Assembly (NCBI GenBank): GCA_937891825.1 | Contig: CALAHN010000154.1 | Location: 1 to 55,424, forward strand | DNA from: an uncultured Alphaproteobacteria bacterium | GTDB lineage: Bacteria > Pseudomonadota > Alphaproteobacteria > Bin95 | Direction of reading: 5' to 3' | DNA length: 55,424 nt | Shown here: positions 26,214 to 36,235 of the stretch, in pieces | How the letters are laid out: each line of letters begins with the position of its first letter | Position numbering within the stretch: position 1 is the stretch's first letter | Notes under the pieces: model-generated | Told to the model about the DNA's origin: nothing | Databases searched by the model: none | Seen by the model: the letters and a program-made list of their open reading frames with translations, nothing else | Translations under genes and position numbers: made by a program

Positions 26214-27143
26214 ATGCGGAATAAGTCGATCTTTATCGATAAGGTCGAGCACGGGCCGCGCGTCCATCCGGACGCGCCGGCCGCCAAGCCGCTCGGCGCT
26301 GGCGATCTCGGCGTGCGCGCTGCGACCGCGGTCGCGCTCGCAGGGTTCGCGATGCTGGAGATCTGGGCGGGCGGCATCCCCTTCGCCGCCCTGACGCTCG
26401 CCGGTCTGGCCCTGCTGATCTGGGAATGGATGGGCCTGGTCGCGCCGGCCGCTGTCCGGGCCGGACGGGCGCTTTTCTGCCTGGCGGGCGTGCTGGGCGC
26501 CGGTCTGGCGCTCTATGCCTTCGGATGGACCGGTCTGGCCGCCCCGGCCGCGCCGGTCTGGTTCCTGCTCGCCGGCGGTCTGGCGTTCGCGCTTCTTGCC
26601 GCCGCCGGGATGACGTGGCCGGCGCGCGCTGTCGGACCCGCGCCCGCGGCGTGGCGCCTGCGGTTCGCGGCGCTGGGCTGGGCGCCGTGGTTCCTGCCGG
26701 CGGCTTTCGCCGCCCCCTATCTCCGCGCCGAGCATGGCATGGCCGGGCTGCTGTTTCCCTGCATCGTCGTGATCGCGAACGATATTGGCGCCTATGGGGT
26801 CGGGCGCACGCTGGGCGGGCCGAAGCTCGCGCCCCGGATCAGCCCGGGCAAGACCTGGAGTGGCTGCATCGGCGGCGTCGCCTGCGGCGTGGCGGCTGGC
26901 CTGGGCTTCGCCTGGGCGGCCGGTTGGGGCCTCACGGCCGCCTGCGGCGTCGCGGCGGCCGGGCTCGCGAGCCTCAGCGTGCTCGGCGATCTCGGCGAGT
27001 CGGCGGTGAAGCGCCATGCCGGCGTCAAGGATAGCGGGCGCCTGTTGCCCGGCCATGGCGGGCTGTTCGACCGGCTGGACGGCATCCTGATCGGCATCCC
27101 GACGTTCGCGTCGATCGCCGTCGCCTTCGGATGGCCCCTATGA
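26214..27143 (+). CDS. cdsA: Phosphatidate cytidylyltransferase
   Basis: A 309-residue polytopic membrane enzyme making CDP-diacylglycerol. About seven or eight hydrophobic helices are visible, and the C-terminal signature SVLGDLGESAVKRHAGVKD then GRLLPGHGGLFDRLDG carries the catalytic acidic residues. Start at 26214 (MRNKSIF); the 54 codons open upstream in this frame overlap uppS and are Arg/Pro-rich shadow sequence. Its stop overlaps the dxr start. Confidence 0.93.
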   Translation: MRNKSIFIDKVEHGPRVHPDAPAAKPLGAGDLGVRAATAVALAGFAMLEIWAGGIPFAALTLAGLALLIWEWMGLVAPAAVRAGRALFCLAGVLGAGLALYAFGWTGLAAPAAPVWFLLAGGLAFALLAAAGMTWPARAVGPAPAAWRLRFAALGWAPWFLPAAFAAPYLRAEHGMAGLLFPCIVVIANDIGAYGVGRTLGGPKLAPRISPGKTWSGCIGGVACGVAAGLGFAWAAGWGLTAACGVAAAGLASLSVLGDLGESAVKRHAGVKDSGRLLPGHGGLFDRLDGILIGIPTFASIAVAFGWPL

Positions 27144-28306
27144 CGCAGAAACGGGTCAGCATTCTGGGCGCGACCGGATCTGTCGGACTGGCGGCGGTCG
27201 ACCTGATCCAGGGCGCGCCGGAGCGGTTTCGGACGGAAGCGGTCGCCGGCGGCAGCAATGCGGCGGCGTTGGCGGCGGTCGCCAGGACGACCGGCGCCCG
27301 GTTCGTCGCCATCGCCGATCCCGGCCAGTACGGCGCCCTGCGCGCCGCATGCGCCGGCCTCGACGCCGAGCTTGCCGCCGGCCCGGATGCGGTGATCGAG
27401 GCGGCGCTTCGGCCGGCCGATGTCGTCATCGCGGCCATCGTCGGGATCGCGGGCCTCGCCTCGACGCTGGCGGCGTGCCGGCCGGGGGTCACGATCGCGC
27501 TGGCGAACAAGGAAGCGCTCGTCTCGGCTGGTCCGGTCGTGCTGGCGCGGGCGGCGGCGGCCGGCGCGACGATCCTGCCCGTCGATTCCGAGCATAGCGC
27601 GCTCTTTCAGGTCTATGAACCGACGCGCGCCCATGCGGTCGCGTCCTTGACGCTGACCGCCTCGGGCGGGCCGTTCCGGGACTGGTCGACCGCCCGGATG
27701 GCCGAAGTCCGGGTCGAGGACGCCTTGAAGCACCCGAACTGGGACATGGGCGCGAAGATCACCATCGACAGCGCGACGATGTTCAACAAGGGCCTGGAGC
27801 TGATCGAGGCCGCGCGCTTGTTTCCGTTGCCGGAAGACCGGATCGAGATCGTCGTCCATCCGCAGTCGATCATTCATGGCTTCGCCACATACCGGGATGG
27901 CTCGGTGATGGCGCAGATGGGCGCGCCCGACATGCGGACGCCGATCGCCGTGGCGCTCGCCTGGCCGGACCGGATGGAAACGCCGGTGGCGCGGCTGAAC
28001 CTGGCCGCGATCGGCAGCCTCACCTTCGAAGCGCCGGATCCCGAGCGCTTCCCGGCGCTGGCCCTGGCGCGGGCGGCGCTCAGGGCCGGGGCGGACAGGC
28101 CGGCGATCCTGAATGCCGCCAATGAAGCCGCCGTCGCCGCGTTTCTCGACCGGCGGATCGCATTCCTCGATATTGCCGCAATCGTGGCCGAAACCTTGGC
28201 GGCGGTTCCGCAAGGCCCAGCCGCCACGCTCGATGACGTGATGGCGGCGGACGCCGCCGCTCGTCGTTTCGCCGCCGCCGCCATCAATCGCCGCCGCGCG
28301 GCTTAA
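27140..28306 (+). CDS. dxr: 1-deoxy-D-xylulose 5-phosphate reductoisomerase
   Basis: A 388-residue MEP-pathway enzyme. ILGATGSVG (NADPH), ANKEALVSAG, VDSEHSALFQ (metal), TASGGPFRDW (flexible loop) and KHPNWDMGAKITIDSATMFN in the catalytic region are all present. The ATG at 27140 overlaps the cdsA stop (ATGA); an in-frame ATG at 27131 would add three residues. Together with UppS it supplies isoprenoid carrier lipid. Confidence 0.95.
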   Translation: MTQKRVSILGATGSVGLAAVDLIQGAPERFRTEAVAGGSNAAALAAVARTTGARFVAIADPGQYGALRAACAGLDAELAAGPDAVIEAALRPADVVIAAIVGIAGLASTLAACRPGVTIALANKEALVSAGPVVLARAAAAGATILPVDSEHSALFQVYEPTRAHAVASLTLTASGGPFRDWSTARMAEVRVEDALKHPNWDMGAKITIDSATMFNKGLELIEAARLFPLPEDRIEIVVHPQSIIHGFATYRDGSVMAQMGAPDMRTPIAVALAWPDRMETPVARLNLAAIGSLTFEAPDPERFPALALARAALRAGADRPAILNAANEAAVAAFLDRRIAFLDIAAIVAETLAAVPQGPAATLDDVMAADAAARRFAAAAINRRRAA

Positions 28307-28321
28307 GCAGGGGACCAGTCG

Positions 28322-29701
28322 ATGTCGATCGTCATAGATTATCTGCCGTGGTTCCTCGGTCTGTTGACCGTACTGGTCTTCGTGCACGAACTTGGGCATT
28401 ACACGGCCGCCCGTCTGGTCGGCGTGCATGCGGAAGCATTTTCAATCGGTTTCGGCCCGGAACTGTTCGGCTATACCGACCGGCGGGGCTGCCGCTGGCG
28501 TTTCGCCCTGATCCCGCTCGGCGGCTATGTGAAGATGCAGGGCGATGTCGATCCCGCGAGCACCGGCCATGACGAGCGCGCCGAGCAGGCGGGCGGTCTG
28601 TTGTCCGCTTCCGTCGGCGCCCGGGCGCTGATCTTCGCCGCCGGGCCGGCCGCGAATTTCCTGCTGGCCGGCCTTGTCGCCGCCGTGCTGTACGCGACCG
28701 TCGGCCAGCCGGTGACGCAGCCGGTGATCGGCGCGGTCGCGGCCGAAGGCGCCGCCGCGACCGCGGGCCTCAGGCCCGGCGACCGCATCGCGGCGATCGA
28801 CGGCGAGGCGATCGACCGCTTCGAGCAGGTCCGGGATATCGAGCTGATGTCGGCCGGGCGGACGTTGATGTTCACGGTCGAGCGGGACGGCGGCGCGGTC
28901 GATCTCGCGGTCGAGCCGAAGAACCTGGCGCTCGAGGATCGGTTCGGCAATCGCTATGACCGGGGCGATCTGGGCATTCGGGCCGAAGTGCCGCCGCGGC
29001 TCGGCGTCATCGAAGCTGGGGCGGCGGGCGCGGCGGGCGGCCTTGAGGCTGGCGATCTGATCGTCAGGATCGACGGCAGCCCGATCCGCGATTTCGGCGT
29101 GCTGGCCGATTATGTGCGCGCGCGCCCCGATAAGGCGCTCGCCGTGACGGTCGAGCGCGCCGGCGCCCTGGTCGATCTGACGATCCGGCCGCGTCCGGTC
29201 AGCGAAACGACGCCAGCCGGCGAGCGGACGATCGGCCGCATCGGCGTCAGCGCCGCCCAGCCGGACCCTGTACGCCTCGCGCCCCATGCGGCTTTGGGCC
29301 AGGGCGCGGTATTCGTCTGGGAGAAATCCGGGCTGATCCTCGATTATCTCTGGCAGATCGTCGCCGGGGTGCGGCCGGTCGATGAAATCGGCGGCATTCT
29401 CCGGATCGCGCAGATCGCCGGCGACACGGCGGCGATCAGTTTCCTGGCGCTCGTCGGCTTCGGCATGATGCTGTCGCTCAATCTCGGCCTGATCAACCTG
29501 TTTCCGATTCCGATGCTGGATGGCGGCCATCTGGTCTATCTGGCGATCGAGTGGGCCAGGGGACGGCGCTTGAGCGATCGTGCGGAAGAGTTTGGCTACC
29601 GGGTTGGATTTGCTATGGTCATCAGCGTAATGCTATTTGCCACATGGAACGACTTGGCGCACTTCCAAGTCTTCGAGCGACTTAAAACCTGGATCGGTTG
29701 A
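28322..29701 (+). CDS. rseP: Site-2 protease RseP
   Basis: A 459-residue intramembrane zinc metalloprotease. HELGH is in the first helix (about residues 22-26), with two tandem PDZ domains (about 135-205 and 225-295, both with the GLxxGDxI/IDG pattern) and the C-terminal NLGLINLFPIPMLDGGHL carrying the third zinc ligand. It cleaves anti-sigma factors and remnant signal peptides. Its last codons overlap a possible TTG start of bamA. Confidence 0.95.
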   Translation: MSIVIDYLPWFLGLLTVLVFVHELGHYTAARLVGVHAEAFSIGFGPELFGYTDRRGCRWRFALIPLGGYVKMQGDVDPASTGHDERAEQAGGLLSASVGARALIFAAGPAANFLLAGLVAAVLYATVGQPVTQPVIGAVAAEGAAATAGLRPGDRIAAIDGEAIDRFEQVRDIELMSAGRTLMFTVERDGGAVDLAVEPKNLALEDRFGNRYDRGDLGIRAEVPPRLGVIEAGAAGAAGGLEAGDLIVRIDGSPIRDFGVLADYVRARPDKALAVTVERAGALVDLTIRPRPVSETTPAGERTIGRIGVSAAQPDPVRLAPHAALGQGAVFVWEKSGLILDYLWQIVAGVRPVDEIGGILRIAQIAGDTAAISFLALVGFGMMLSLNLGLINLFPIPMLDGGHLVYLAIEWARGRRLSDRAEEFGYRVGFAMVISVMLFATWNDLAHFQVFERLKTWIG

Positions 29702-29706
29702 CCGAC

Positions 29707-32295
29707 ATGATATCTCCGCGCTTGAGCAGCGTTCTAGGCGGCGCATTGGCGCTTGTGTTCAGCGCCGCTTTGGCCATGGCGGGGCCGGCGTCGGCGCAAA
29801 GCGGCAGCGTCGTGCTGGCCGCGGCGGCCGCGCCTTCGGCGGAGCCGGTATTCTCCCCCTGGCGCACGCCCGCGCAGCATGCCGAAGTCCGCGCCGCGGC
29901 GGCGCGCGCCCTGGCGGAAGCTTCGGCGGCGCAGACGCCTGCGCCTCCGTCGAGCTTGCAGCCCATCGCGCGCTCCAGTTCGGGCGGCCGCATCCTGATC
30001 GCGCAGTCGCCGCCGCCTGGCGGCGCCGGGCTGCAGGCCGCGCCGTCGTTCGAGCCGCAGCCGGGCCAGTCGCCCTTCAGCTTGCAGCCGACGCCGCAGC
30101 CGCTGTCCGACATCATCACGCGGATTGAGGTCGTGGGCAGCCAGCGGGTCGATCCCGGCACCGTCCGCTCCTATATGCGCATCCGCGAAGGCGACCGGTT
30201 CGATCGGTCGCGGCTGGACGAATCGCTGAAAGCGCTGTTCGCGACCGGCTATTTTCAGGATGTCGACATCCGCCGCGAGGGCGGCGCGCTGATCGTCGTC
30301 GTCAAGGAGAATCCGGTCATCAACCGGATCGCCTTCGAAGGCAACAAGCGGATCGACGACGACGCGCTGCTCGCCGAACTGCAGTTGAAGCCCCGGCTCG
30401 TCTACACCATCGCCCGCGCCCAGGCGGACGCCCAACGCATTGTCGAGGTCTATCGGCGCAGCGGCCGGTTCTCCGTCACCGTCGAACCGAAACTGATCGA
30501 GCTTGAGCAGAACCGCGTCGATCTCGTGTTCGAAATATCGGAGGGCGAGCTTACCGAAATTCACCGCATCGTCTTCATCGGCAACAAGCGCTTTAGCGAC
30601 GGCGCCCTGCGCAGCGAGATCAACACGGAAGAATCGCGCTGGTACCGCTTCCTGTCCTCGGATGACATCTACGATCCGGACCGGCTGGCGTTCGACCAGG
30701 AGCAGCTCAGGAAGTTCTATCTGCGCAATGGCTATGTCGACTTCCGCGTAATCTCCGCGATCGCGGAACTGGCGCCGGACAAGGAAGGCTTCATCGTCAC
30801 CTTCACCGTGGAGGAAGGCGAGCGGTACGATGTCGGCAGCGTCACGATCGAAAGCCGGCTGCCCGATCTGCCGCCGGAATCCCTGCAGTCCCTGATCACG
30901 ATCTCCGAAGGCGATCACTACAACATCGAGGACGTGGACGAGACCGTCGACGACATGACGAACGAAGTCGGCAAGTTTGGCTACGCCTTTGTCGATGTCC
31001 GCCCCAGGGTCAACCGCCGCCAGGACGAAAAGCTGGTCGATATCGTCTTCGAGATCGGCGAGGGCCCGAAGGTGTATGTCGAGCGGATCGACGTCGTCGG
31101 CAATGTGCGCACGCTGGACGAAGTCATTCGCCGGGAAATGCGCCTCTCGGAGGGCGATGCGTTCAACCGCGCCAAGGTCAGGGAGTCCGAACGCCGCATT
31201 CGCCGCCTTGGCTTCTTCGAGAGCGTGAAGATCGAGAACGTCCCCGGCGTCGAGCCGGACCGCACGCGCCTGATCGTCGAGGTGAGCGAGAAATCGACCG
31301 GCGAATTGTCGGTCGGCGCTGGCGTGTCGTCGGATTCCGGCGTGTTGGCGCAAGCGTCGATCCGGGAGCGCAATCTCCTGGGGCGCGGGCAGGACCTGTC
31401 GCTGACCTTCGGCATTTCCTTTGAAAGCACCGAGCTCGATCTTTCCTTCACGGAGCCCTACTTCCTGAACCGGCCGCTTTCCGCCGGCTTCGACATTTTC
31501 GCCGCCAACCGGGATCTGACCGATCAATCGAATTTCGAGCAGGAATCGATCGGCGCCGGCGTGCGGTTCGGCTATGAGCTCAGCCGGCATTGGCGGCAGA
31601 CCGTCGGCTACCAGGTGAGTCAGGACGATATTCAGGCCGACGCGGGCGCGTCCCGTTTCATCCTTGCCCAGGAAGGCAAGGCGATCACCTCGAAAGTTCA
31701 ACAGAAGCTCGCGTACGACAATACGGATAATTTCTTCGATCCGACCGAAGGCTACCGGTTCTCGTTCGCCAACGGCCTGGCGGGCCTTGGCGGCGATGTC
31801 GCCTATTTCAGCACGGATGTCCGGTCGGCGGTGTTCTTTCCGGTATTCGATGAAACCGTGTTCACGCTGTCCGGCCGGGCCAGCGCCATCTTCGGCCTGG
31901 ATGACGACGTGCGGCTGAACGATCGGTATTTCCTTGGCGGCACGACATTCCGCGGCTTCGCCGTTTCGGGCGTCGGCGCCAGGGACGCCGCGACCGATGA
32001 CGCGCTCGGCGGCAATTATCTCTATCTCGGCACGGCCGAACTCCAGTTTCCGCTTGGCCTGCCGAAGGAGATCGGCTTGAAGGGCCGGGTCTTCACCGAA
32101 GCTGGCGCGGTCTTCGATGTCGACGATTCCGGCGCCGGCATCGACGACAGCTCCAGCCCGCGCGTGTCGGTCGGCTTCGGCCTGACCTGGGGATCGCCGC
32201 TTGGGCCGCTGCGTATCGACTTCGGCTATGCGCTGATCAAGGAAGACTTCGACGACACCGAAACCATTTCCTTCACATTCGGCACCAGGTTCTGA
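29707..32295 (+). CDS. bamA: Outer membrane assembly factor BamA
   Basis: An 862-residue Omp85 protein. A signal peptide (about residues 1-28) is followed by an unusual Ala/Pro/Ser-rich linker of roughly 105 residues before POTRA1 (starting [12 protein letters not shown], about residue 135). Five POTRA domains extend to about 510 and the 16-strand barrel ends in FTFGTRF with the C-terminal Phe. The barrel loop motif [11 protein letters not shown] is an Omp85 hallmark (the RGF of loop 6). ATG at 29707 is preferred; a TTG at 29698 overlaps the rseP stop. Confidence 0.95.
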   Translation: MISPRLSSVLGGALALVFSAALAMAGPASAQSGSVVLAAAAAPSAEPVFSPWRTPAQHAEVRAAAARALAEASAAQTPAPPSSLQPIARSSSGGRILIAQSPPPGGAGLQAAPSFEPQPGQSPFSLQPTPQPLSDIITRIEVVGSQRVDPGTVRSYMRIREGDRFDRSRLDESLKALFATGYFQDVDIRREGGALIVVVKENPVINRIAFEGNKRIDDDALLAELQLKPRLVYTIARAQADAQRIVEVYRRSGRFSVTVEPKLIELEQNRVDLVFEISEGELTEIHRIVFIGNKRFSDGALRSEINTEESRWYRFLSSDDIYDPDRLAFDQEQLRKFYLRNGYVDFRVISAIAELAPDKEGFIVTFTVEEGERYDVGSVTIESRLPDLPPESLQSLITISEGDHYNIEDVDETVDDMTNEVGKFGYAFVDVRPRVNRRQDEKLVDIVFEIGEGPKVYVERIDVVGNVRTLDEVIRREMRLSEGDAFNRAKVRESERRIRRLGFFESVKIENVPGVEPDRTRLIVEVSEKSTGELSVGAGVSSDSGVLAQASIRERNLLGRGQDLSLTFGISFESTELDLSFTEPYFLNRPLSAGFDIFAANRDLTDQSNFEQESIGAGVRFGYELSRHWRQTVGYQVSQDDIQADAGASRFILAQEGKAITSKVQQKLAYDNTDNFFDPTEGYRFSFANGLAGLGGDVAYFSTDVRSAVFFPVFDETVFTLSGRASAIFGLDDDVRLNDRYFLGGTTFRGFAVSGVGARDAATDDALGGNYLYLGTAELQFPLGLPKEIGLKGRVFTEAGAVFDVDDSGAGIDDSSSPRVSVGFGLTWGSPLGPLRIDFGYALIKEDFDDTETISFTFGTRF

Positions 32296-32299
32296 TCAT

Positions 32300-32746
32300 A
32301 TGACTGGCTTCACGCTCGATATCGGCCGCATCATGCAACTGCTGCCGCACCGTTATCCGTTGCTTCTGGTCGATCGGATTGAGGATGTCGTGCCGGGGGA
32401 AAGCGCCGTCGGGATCAAGAATGTCACGTTCAACGAACCGCATTTCCAGGGCCATTTTCCGAACGCGCCGATCATGCCGGGCGTCCTGATCGTCGAAGCC
32501 ATGGCGCAGACGGCGGCGGCCTTGGTCATCGAAACCCTGGGCGCCGAGGCCGAAGGCAAGCTCGTCTACTTCATGACGATCGAGCAGGCCCGCTTCCGCC
32601 GGCAGGTCGTCCCAGGCGACCAGTTGCGGATGCATGTTCAGAAGACCCGGGCGCGGTCCCGCGTCTGGAAGTTCGACGGCGTCGCCTATGTCGGCGACGC
32701 GGTTGCGACCGAGGCGAGCTTCAGCGCCATGATCGCCGACAAATAG
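32300..32746 (+). CDS. fabZ: 3-hydroxyacyl-ACP dehydratase FabZ
   Basis: A 148-residue hotdog dehydratase. [14 protein letters not shown] carries the catalytic His, [20 protein letters not shown] carries the Glu, and [13 protein letters not shown] is conserved. It follows bamA by 4 bp. In most Proteobacteria skp and lpxD lie between bamA and fabZ and lpxA follows; here all are missing, and the next gene is an unrelated FAD oxidoreductase one base away. Confidence 0.96.
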   Translation: MTGFTLDIGRIMQLLPHRYPLLLVDRIEDVVPGESAVGIKNVTFNEPHFQGHFPNAPIMPGVLIVEAMAQTAAALVIETLGAEAEGKLVYFMTIEQARFRRQVVPGDQLRMHVQKTRARSRVWKFDGVAYVGDAVATEASFSAMIADK

Positions 32747-32747
32747 G

Positions 32748-34100
32748 ATGCCGGCCGTCATCCGCGAACCCGCCCGGGATATCCCGATCATCGCCGCGGC
32801 GGATGTCGTCGTTCTGGGCGGCGGCCCGGCCGGGATCGCGGCGGCGACGGCGGCGGCCCGCACCGGCGCCGAGACCCTGCTGCTGGAGCGTTACGGCTTC
32901 CTTGGCGGCATGGGCACAGCCGCCATGGTCACGAATTTCTGCGGGCTGCACGCGGGGTCGAACGGCGAGGTCACCCAGGTCGTGCACGGCATCGCCGACG
33001 ATATCCTGGACCGCCTGAAAGCCCTCGACGGGCTCGCGCCCTGGCATGTCGTGCCGGGGCCGGACGGGCTGAAGACCGGCGCCCAGGCCTATGACACGGC
33101 GGCCTTCAAGGAGGTCGCGGACGCCATCGTCACTGAAGCGGGCGCCAGGATCCGCTTCCACACCTTCGCCTGCGGCGCCATCGTCGCCGATGCCCGCATC
33201 CAGGCGATCCTGATCGAAACCAAATCGGGCCGCGGCGCGGTCCAGGGCCGGACCTTCATCGATTGCTCGGGCGACGCCGATCTGGCGCACTGGGCCGGCG
33301 CGCCGACGGCGACCGGCGGCGCGGACGGGTTCATGGCCTATCCGACGATGATGTTCCGCATCGCCGGCGTCGATGACGCCGTCGCCATGGCCGAGGCGCG
33401 GCCGCGCATCCGGGACTTGATCGCGGAGGCCAACGCCAGCGGCAAATATGCCCTGCCCCGCAAGGTCGGCATCATGCGGACCCAGGCGCATGCGGGCGAA
33501 TGGCGCGCCAACTTGACCCAGATCAGCCGCAATGGCGCGCCCCTGAACGGCGCCGACGCTGACGATCTTTCCTTCGCCGAACTGGAAGGCCGCCGTCAGG
33601 TCCGGGAATATTTCCGCTTCCTGAAGGACATGGCGCCAGGCTTCGCTGACGCCTATCTCCTGGAAACCGCGCCGCAGATCGGCATTCGCGAGACCCGGCG
33701 CATCCTCGGCGACTACCAGATGACCGGCGACGACGTGCTGGAATGCCGGGATTTCGACGACGCCATCGGCGTCAACGGCTGGCCGCTGGAAACCCACGAG
33801 TTCGGCGATGTCGCCTGGAAATTCATTCCAGGCCGCGGCTATGCCCAGATCCCGTTTTCGACGACGCTGCCCAGGGGCGTCGACAATCTCCTGGTCGCGG
33901 GACGCTGCGCTTCGACGACCCAGGACGGCCAGGCGTCGCTCCGGGTGAGCGGCCCCTGTTTCGTCATGGGGCAAGCGGCGGGAACGGCGGCTGTGCTGGC
34001 CGATCGCTCAGGCGTCGCGCCCAGGGACCTGGCGATCCGCGATCTCCAGCGTCAACTCCGCAGCGACGGCGTCTTCCTCGGCGACGTCCCGGGCTTGTAA
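32748..34100 (+). CDS. FAD-dependent oxidoreductase (FAD_oxidored family)
   Basis: A 450-residue flavoprotein. VVVLGGGPAGIAAATAAARTG is the N-terminal dinucleotide fold, LLERYGFLGGMGTAAMV the second FAD contact with the GG-x-G pattern, and LLVAGRCASTTQDGQASLR then GQAAGTAA the C-terminal FAD region. This is the FAD-dependent oxidoreductase group of thiazole-type/heterodisulfide-reductase-like proteins; no Cys motif or partner points to a substrate. One base after the fabZ stop, so part of the operon, in the place normally held by lpxA. Confidence 0.85.
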   Translation: MPAVIREPARDIPIIAAADVVVLGGGPAGIAAATAAARTGAETLLLERYGFLGGMGTAAMVTNFCGLHAGSNGEVTQVVHGIADDILDRLKALDGLAPWHVVPGPDGLKTGAQAYDTAAFKEVADAIVTEAGARIRFHTFACGAIVADARIQAILIETKSGRGAVQGRTFIDCSGDADLAHWAGAPTATGGADGFMAYPTMMFRIAGVDDAVAMAEARPRIRDLIAEANASGKYALPRKVGIMRTQAHAGEWRANLTQISRNGAPLNGADADDLSFAELEGRRQVREYFRFLKDMAPGFADAYLLETAPQIGIRETRRILGDYQMTGDDVLECRDFDDAIGVNGWPLETHEFGDVAWKFIPGRGYAQIPFSTTLPRGVDNLLVAGRCASTTQDGQASLRVSGPCFVMGQAAGTAAVLADRSGVAPRDLAIRDLQRQLRSDGVFLGDVPGL

Positions 34101-34107
34101 GACCGGA

Positions 34108-35208
34108 TCAGACGTTGAAGCGGAACAGCATCACGTCGCCGTCCTTGACGATGTAATTGCGGCCTTCCTGCCGCATCTTGCCGGCTTCCTTGGCGCCGGT
34201 TTCGCCGCCCAGCTTCACGTAATCCTCGAACGCGATGGTTTCGGCGGCGATGAAGCCGCGCTCGAAGTCCGAGTGGATTTCGCCCGCCGCTTCCGGGGCG
34301 GCCGCGCCGGCGCGCACGGTCCAGGCGCGCGCTTCCTTCGGGCCGGCGGTAAAGAACGTCAGCAAGCCCAGCAACGCGTAGCCGGTGCGGATGACGCGGT
34401 TGAGGCCCGGCTCTTCCAGGCCCAATGTCTCCAGGAACTCGCGCTTTTCGGCTTCGGAGCCAAGCTGGGCGATCTCGGACTCGATCGCGGCCGAGACGAC
34501 GACATGGCCAGCCCCTTCCGCCTCCGCCTTCAGGCGCACCCGCTCGGACAAGGCGTTGCCTTCGGCGGCGGCGCTTTCCTCGACATTGCAGACATACATG
34601 ACCGGCTTGTAGGTCAGCAGCTGCAGGCCCTTGGCGATCCTGTGGCGGTCCTTGTCGAACGTGACGGTGCGGGCGGGACGGCCGGCTTTCAGGGCCTCGA
34701 CCAGGGGCTCCATCACTTCCGCGAGCAGCTTGGCGTCCTTGTCGCCTTGCTGGCCGCGTTTCCGCGCCTGCTCGAAGCGGCGTTCCAGGCTGTCGAGATC
34801 GGCCAGCATCAGTTCGGTTTCGACCGTCTCCGCGTCCCGGATCGGATCGATCGAGCCTTCGACATGGGTGATGTCGCCTTCCTCGAAGCAGCGCACCACA
34901 TGGACGATGGCGTCGACCTCGCGGATGTTGCCAAGGAACTGGTTGCCCAGGCCCTCGCCCCGGCTGGCGCCCCGGACGAGGCCGGCGATATCGACGAACT
35001 CCAACTGGGTCGCCACGATCTTCTGGGATTTCGCGGTCTCGGCGAGGCGGGTCAACCGGGCGTCCGGCACGGCGACGCGGCCGACATTCGGCTCAATCGT
35101 GCAAAAGGGATAGTTGGCGCTTTCCGCCGCCGCCGTTGCGGTCAACGCATTGAAGAGTGTGGACTTGCCGACGTTCGGCAGCCCGACGATGCCGCAATTG
35201 AAACCCAT
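34108..35208 (-). CDS. ychF: Redox-regulated ATPase/GTPase YchF
   Basis: A 366-residue Obg-family P-loop protein. G1 GLPNVGKSTLFNALT, the G3 region VDIAGLVRGASRGEGLGNQFL, and CNVEES in place of NKxD (the ATP-preferring YchF signature) are present, with a C-terminal TGS domain ending VMLFRFNV. It is linked to translation and oxidative stress. It converges with the FAD oxidoreductase gene (7-bp gap). The common neighbours pth and rplY are not here. Confidence 0.96.
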   Translation of the reverse strand: MGFNCGIVGLPNVGKSTLFNALTATAAAESANYPFCTIEPNVGRVAVPDARLTRLAETAKSQKIVATQLEFVDIAGLVRGASRGEGLGNQFLGNIREVDAIVHVVRCFEEGDITHVEGSIDPIRDAETVETELMLADLDSLERRFEQARKRGQQGDKDAKLLAEVMEPLVEALKAGRPARTVTFDKDRHRIAKGLQLLTYKPVMYVCNVEESAAAEGNALSERVRLKAEAEGAGHVVVSAAIESEIAQLGSEAEKREFLETLGLEEPGLNRVIRTGYALLGLLTFFTAGPKEARAWTVRAGAAAPEAAGEIHSDFERGFIAAETIAFEDYVKLGGETGAKEAGKMRQEGRNYIVKDGDVMLFRFNV

Positions 35209-35251
35209 TTCGATGCCCTTGGGATGGAATTCAAGCGAGCGCGCTTGGCGC

Positions 35252-36235
35252 TCAGCCCCACAAAGCCGCTGAAGGCGGCGCGATTTCGGACCCCGTATAG
35301 CAGAGGCCGGGGTCGCGGTCTTTCGCTAACAGCAGGGGACCGTCCAGATCGACGAACCGCGCGCCCGCCGCCGCCAGCATCGCCGGCGCCATGCCGAGCG
35401 AGGTGCCGAGCATGCAGCCGACCATCACGCCCATGTTGGCGGACCGGATCGCGGCCGCGAACTTCAGGGCTTCCGTCAGGCCGCCGGTCTTGTCGAGCTT
35501 GATGTTGACCACGTCATATCGACCCTGCAGCCGGTCGATATCGTCGGATGTATGGGCGCTTTCGTCGGCGCAAAGCGGGATCGGATGCGGCAGATCGGCC
35601 AGCGCCGCGTCGGCGTCGGCGGGCAGGGGCTGCTCGATCATGGCGACGCCGAGGCCCGCCAGTTGCTCGGAGAACGGCGCGACCATCGCGGGCGTCCAGC
35701 CTTCGTTGGCGTCGACGATCAGGGCGGCGTCCGGCGCATTCCGGCGGATCGCGGCGACGCGCTCCAGGTCGCCCTCGCCCGCAAGCTTGATCTTCAGGAG
35801 CGGGCGATCCTTGGCCGCCGCCGCCGCCGCGCCCATGGCCTCGGCGCTGTCGAGGCTGAGGGTGAAGGCGGTGACGATGCCGGTCGGCTCCGGCAGACCG
35901 ACGATTTCCCAGGCCCGCCGTCCGGCGCGTTTCGCCTCCAGGTCCCAGAAGGCGCAATCGACGGCGTTGCGCGCCGCGCCCGGCGGCAGCAGGGCCTGCA
36001 GGCCCTGGCGGTCGGCCCCGGCGGCGATGGCCCCGGCGACGCTGGCGATCTGGTCGCGGACGCTTTCGACGGTTTCGCCGTAGCGGGCATAGGGCACGCA
36101 TTCGCCGCGCCCGCGGAAGGGACCGTGCGTCAGCGTCGCCGTGACGACGCGGCTTTCGGTGCGCGCGCCCCGGCTGATGCGAAACACGCCGCGGATCGGA
36201 AAGACGTCTTCCTGATGGGTCAGTGTGATTGTCAC
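35252..36235 (-). CDS. dgcA: N-acetyl-D-glutamate racemase/dipeptide epimerase, DgcA-like
   Basis: A 327-residue enolase-superfamily enzyme of the L-Ala-D/L-Glu epimerase subgroup. The acid/base lysine pair LLKIKLAG, metal ligands LIVDANEGW, MIEQPLP and LCADESAH, and the second lysine in NIKLDKTGG are in the expected order. Adjacency to dgcN argues for the N-acetyl-D-glutamate racemase role rather than murein dipeptide epimerisation. The GTG start at 36235 overlaps the VOC stop (GTGA); an upstream TTG at 36250 is less likely. Confidence 0.85.
   Translation of the reverse strand: MTITLTHQEDVFPIRGVFRISRGARTESRVVTATLTHGPFRGRGECVPYARYGETVESVRDQIASVAGAIAAGADRQGLQALLPPGAARNAVDCAFWDLEAKRAGRRAWEIVGLPEPTGIVTAFTLSLDSAEAMGAAAAAAKDRPLLKIKLAGEGDLERVAAIRRNAPDAALIVDANEGWTPAMVAPFSEQLAGLGVAMIEQPLPADADAALADLPHPIPLCADESAHTSDDIDRLQGRYDVVNIKLDKTGGLTEALKFAAAIRSANMGVMVGCMLGTSLGMAPAMLAAAGARFVDLDGPLLLAKDRDPGLCYTGSEIAPPSAALWG

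Noticed and set aside
29734-31701. A 655-codon open frame antisense to bamA
   Set aside because: Shadow of the bamA third-position GC bias; no recognisable domain.
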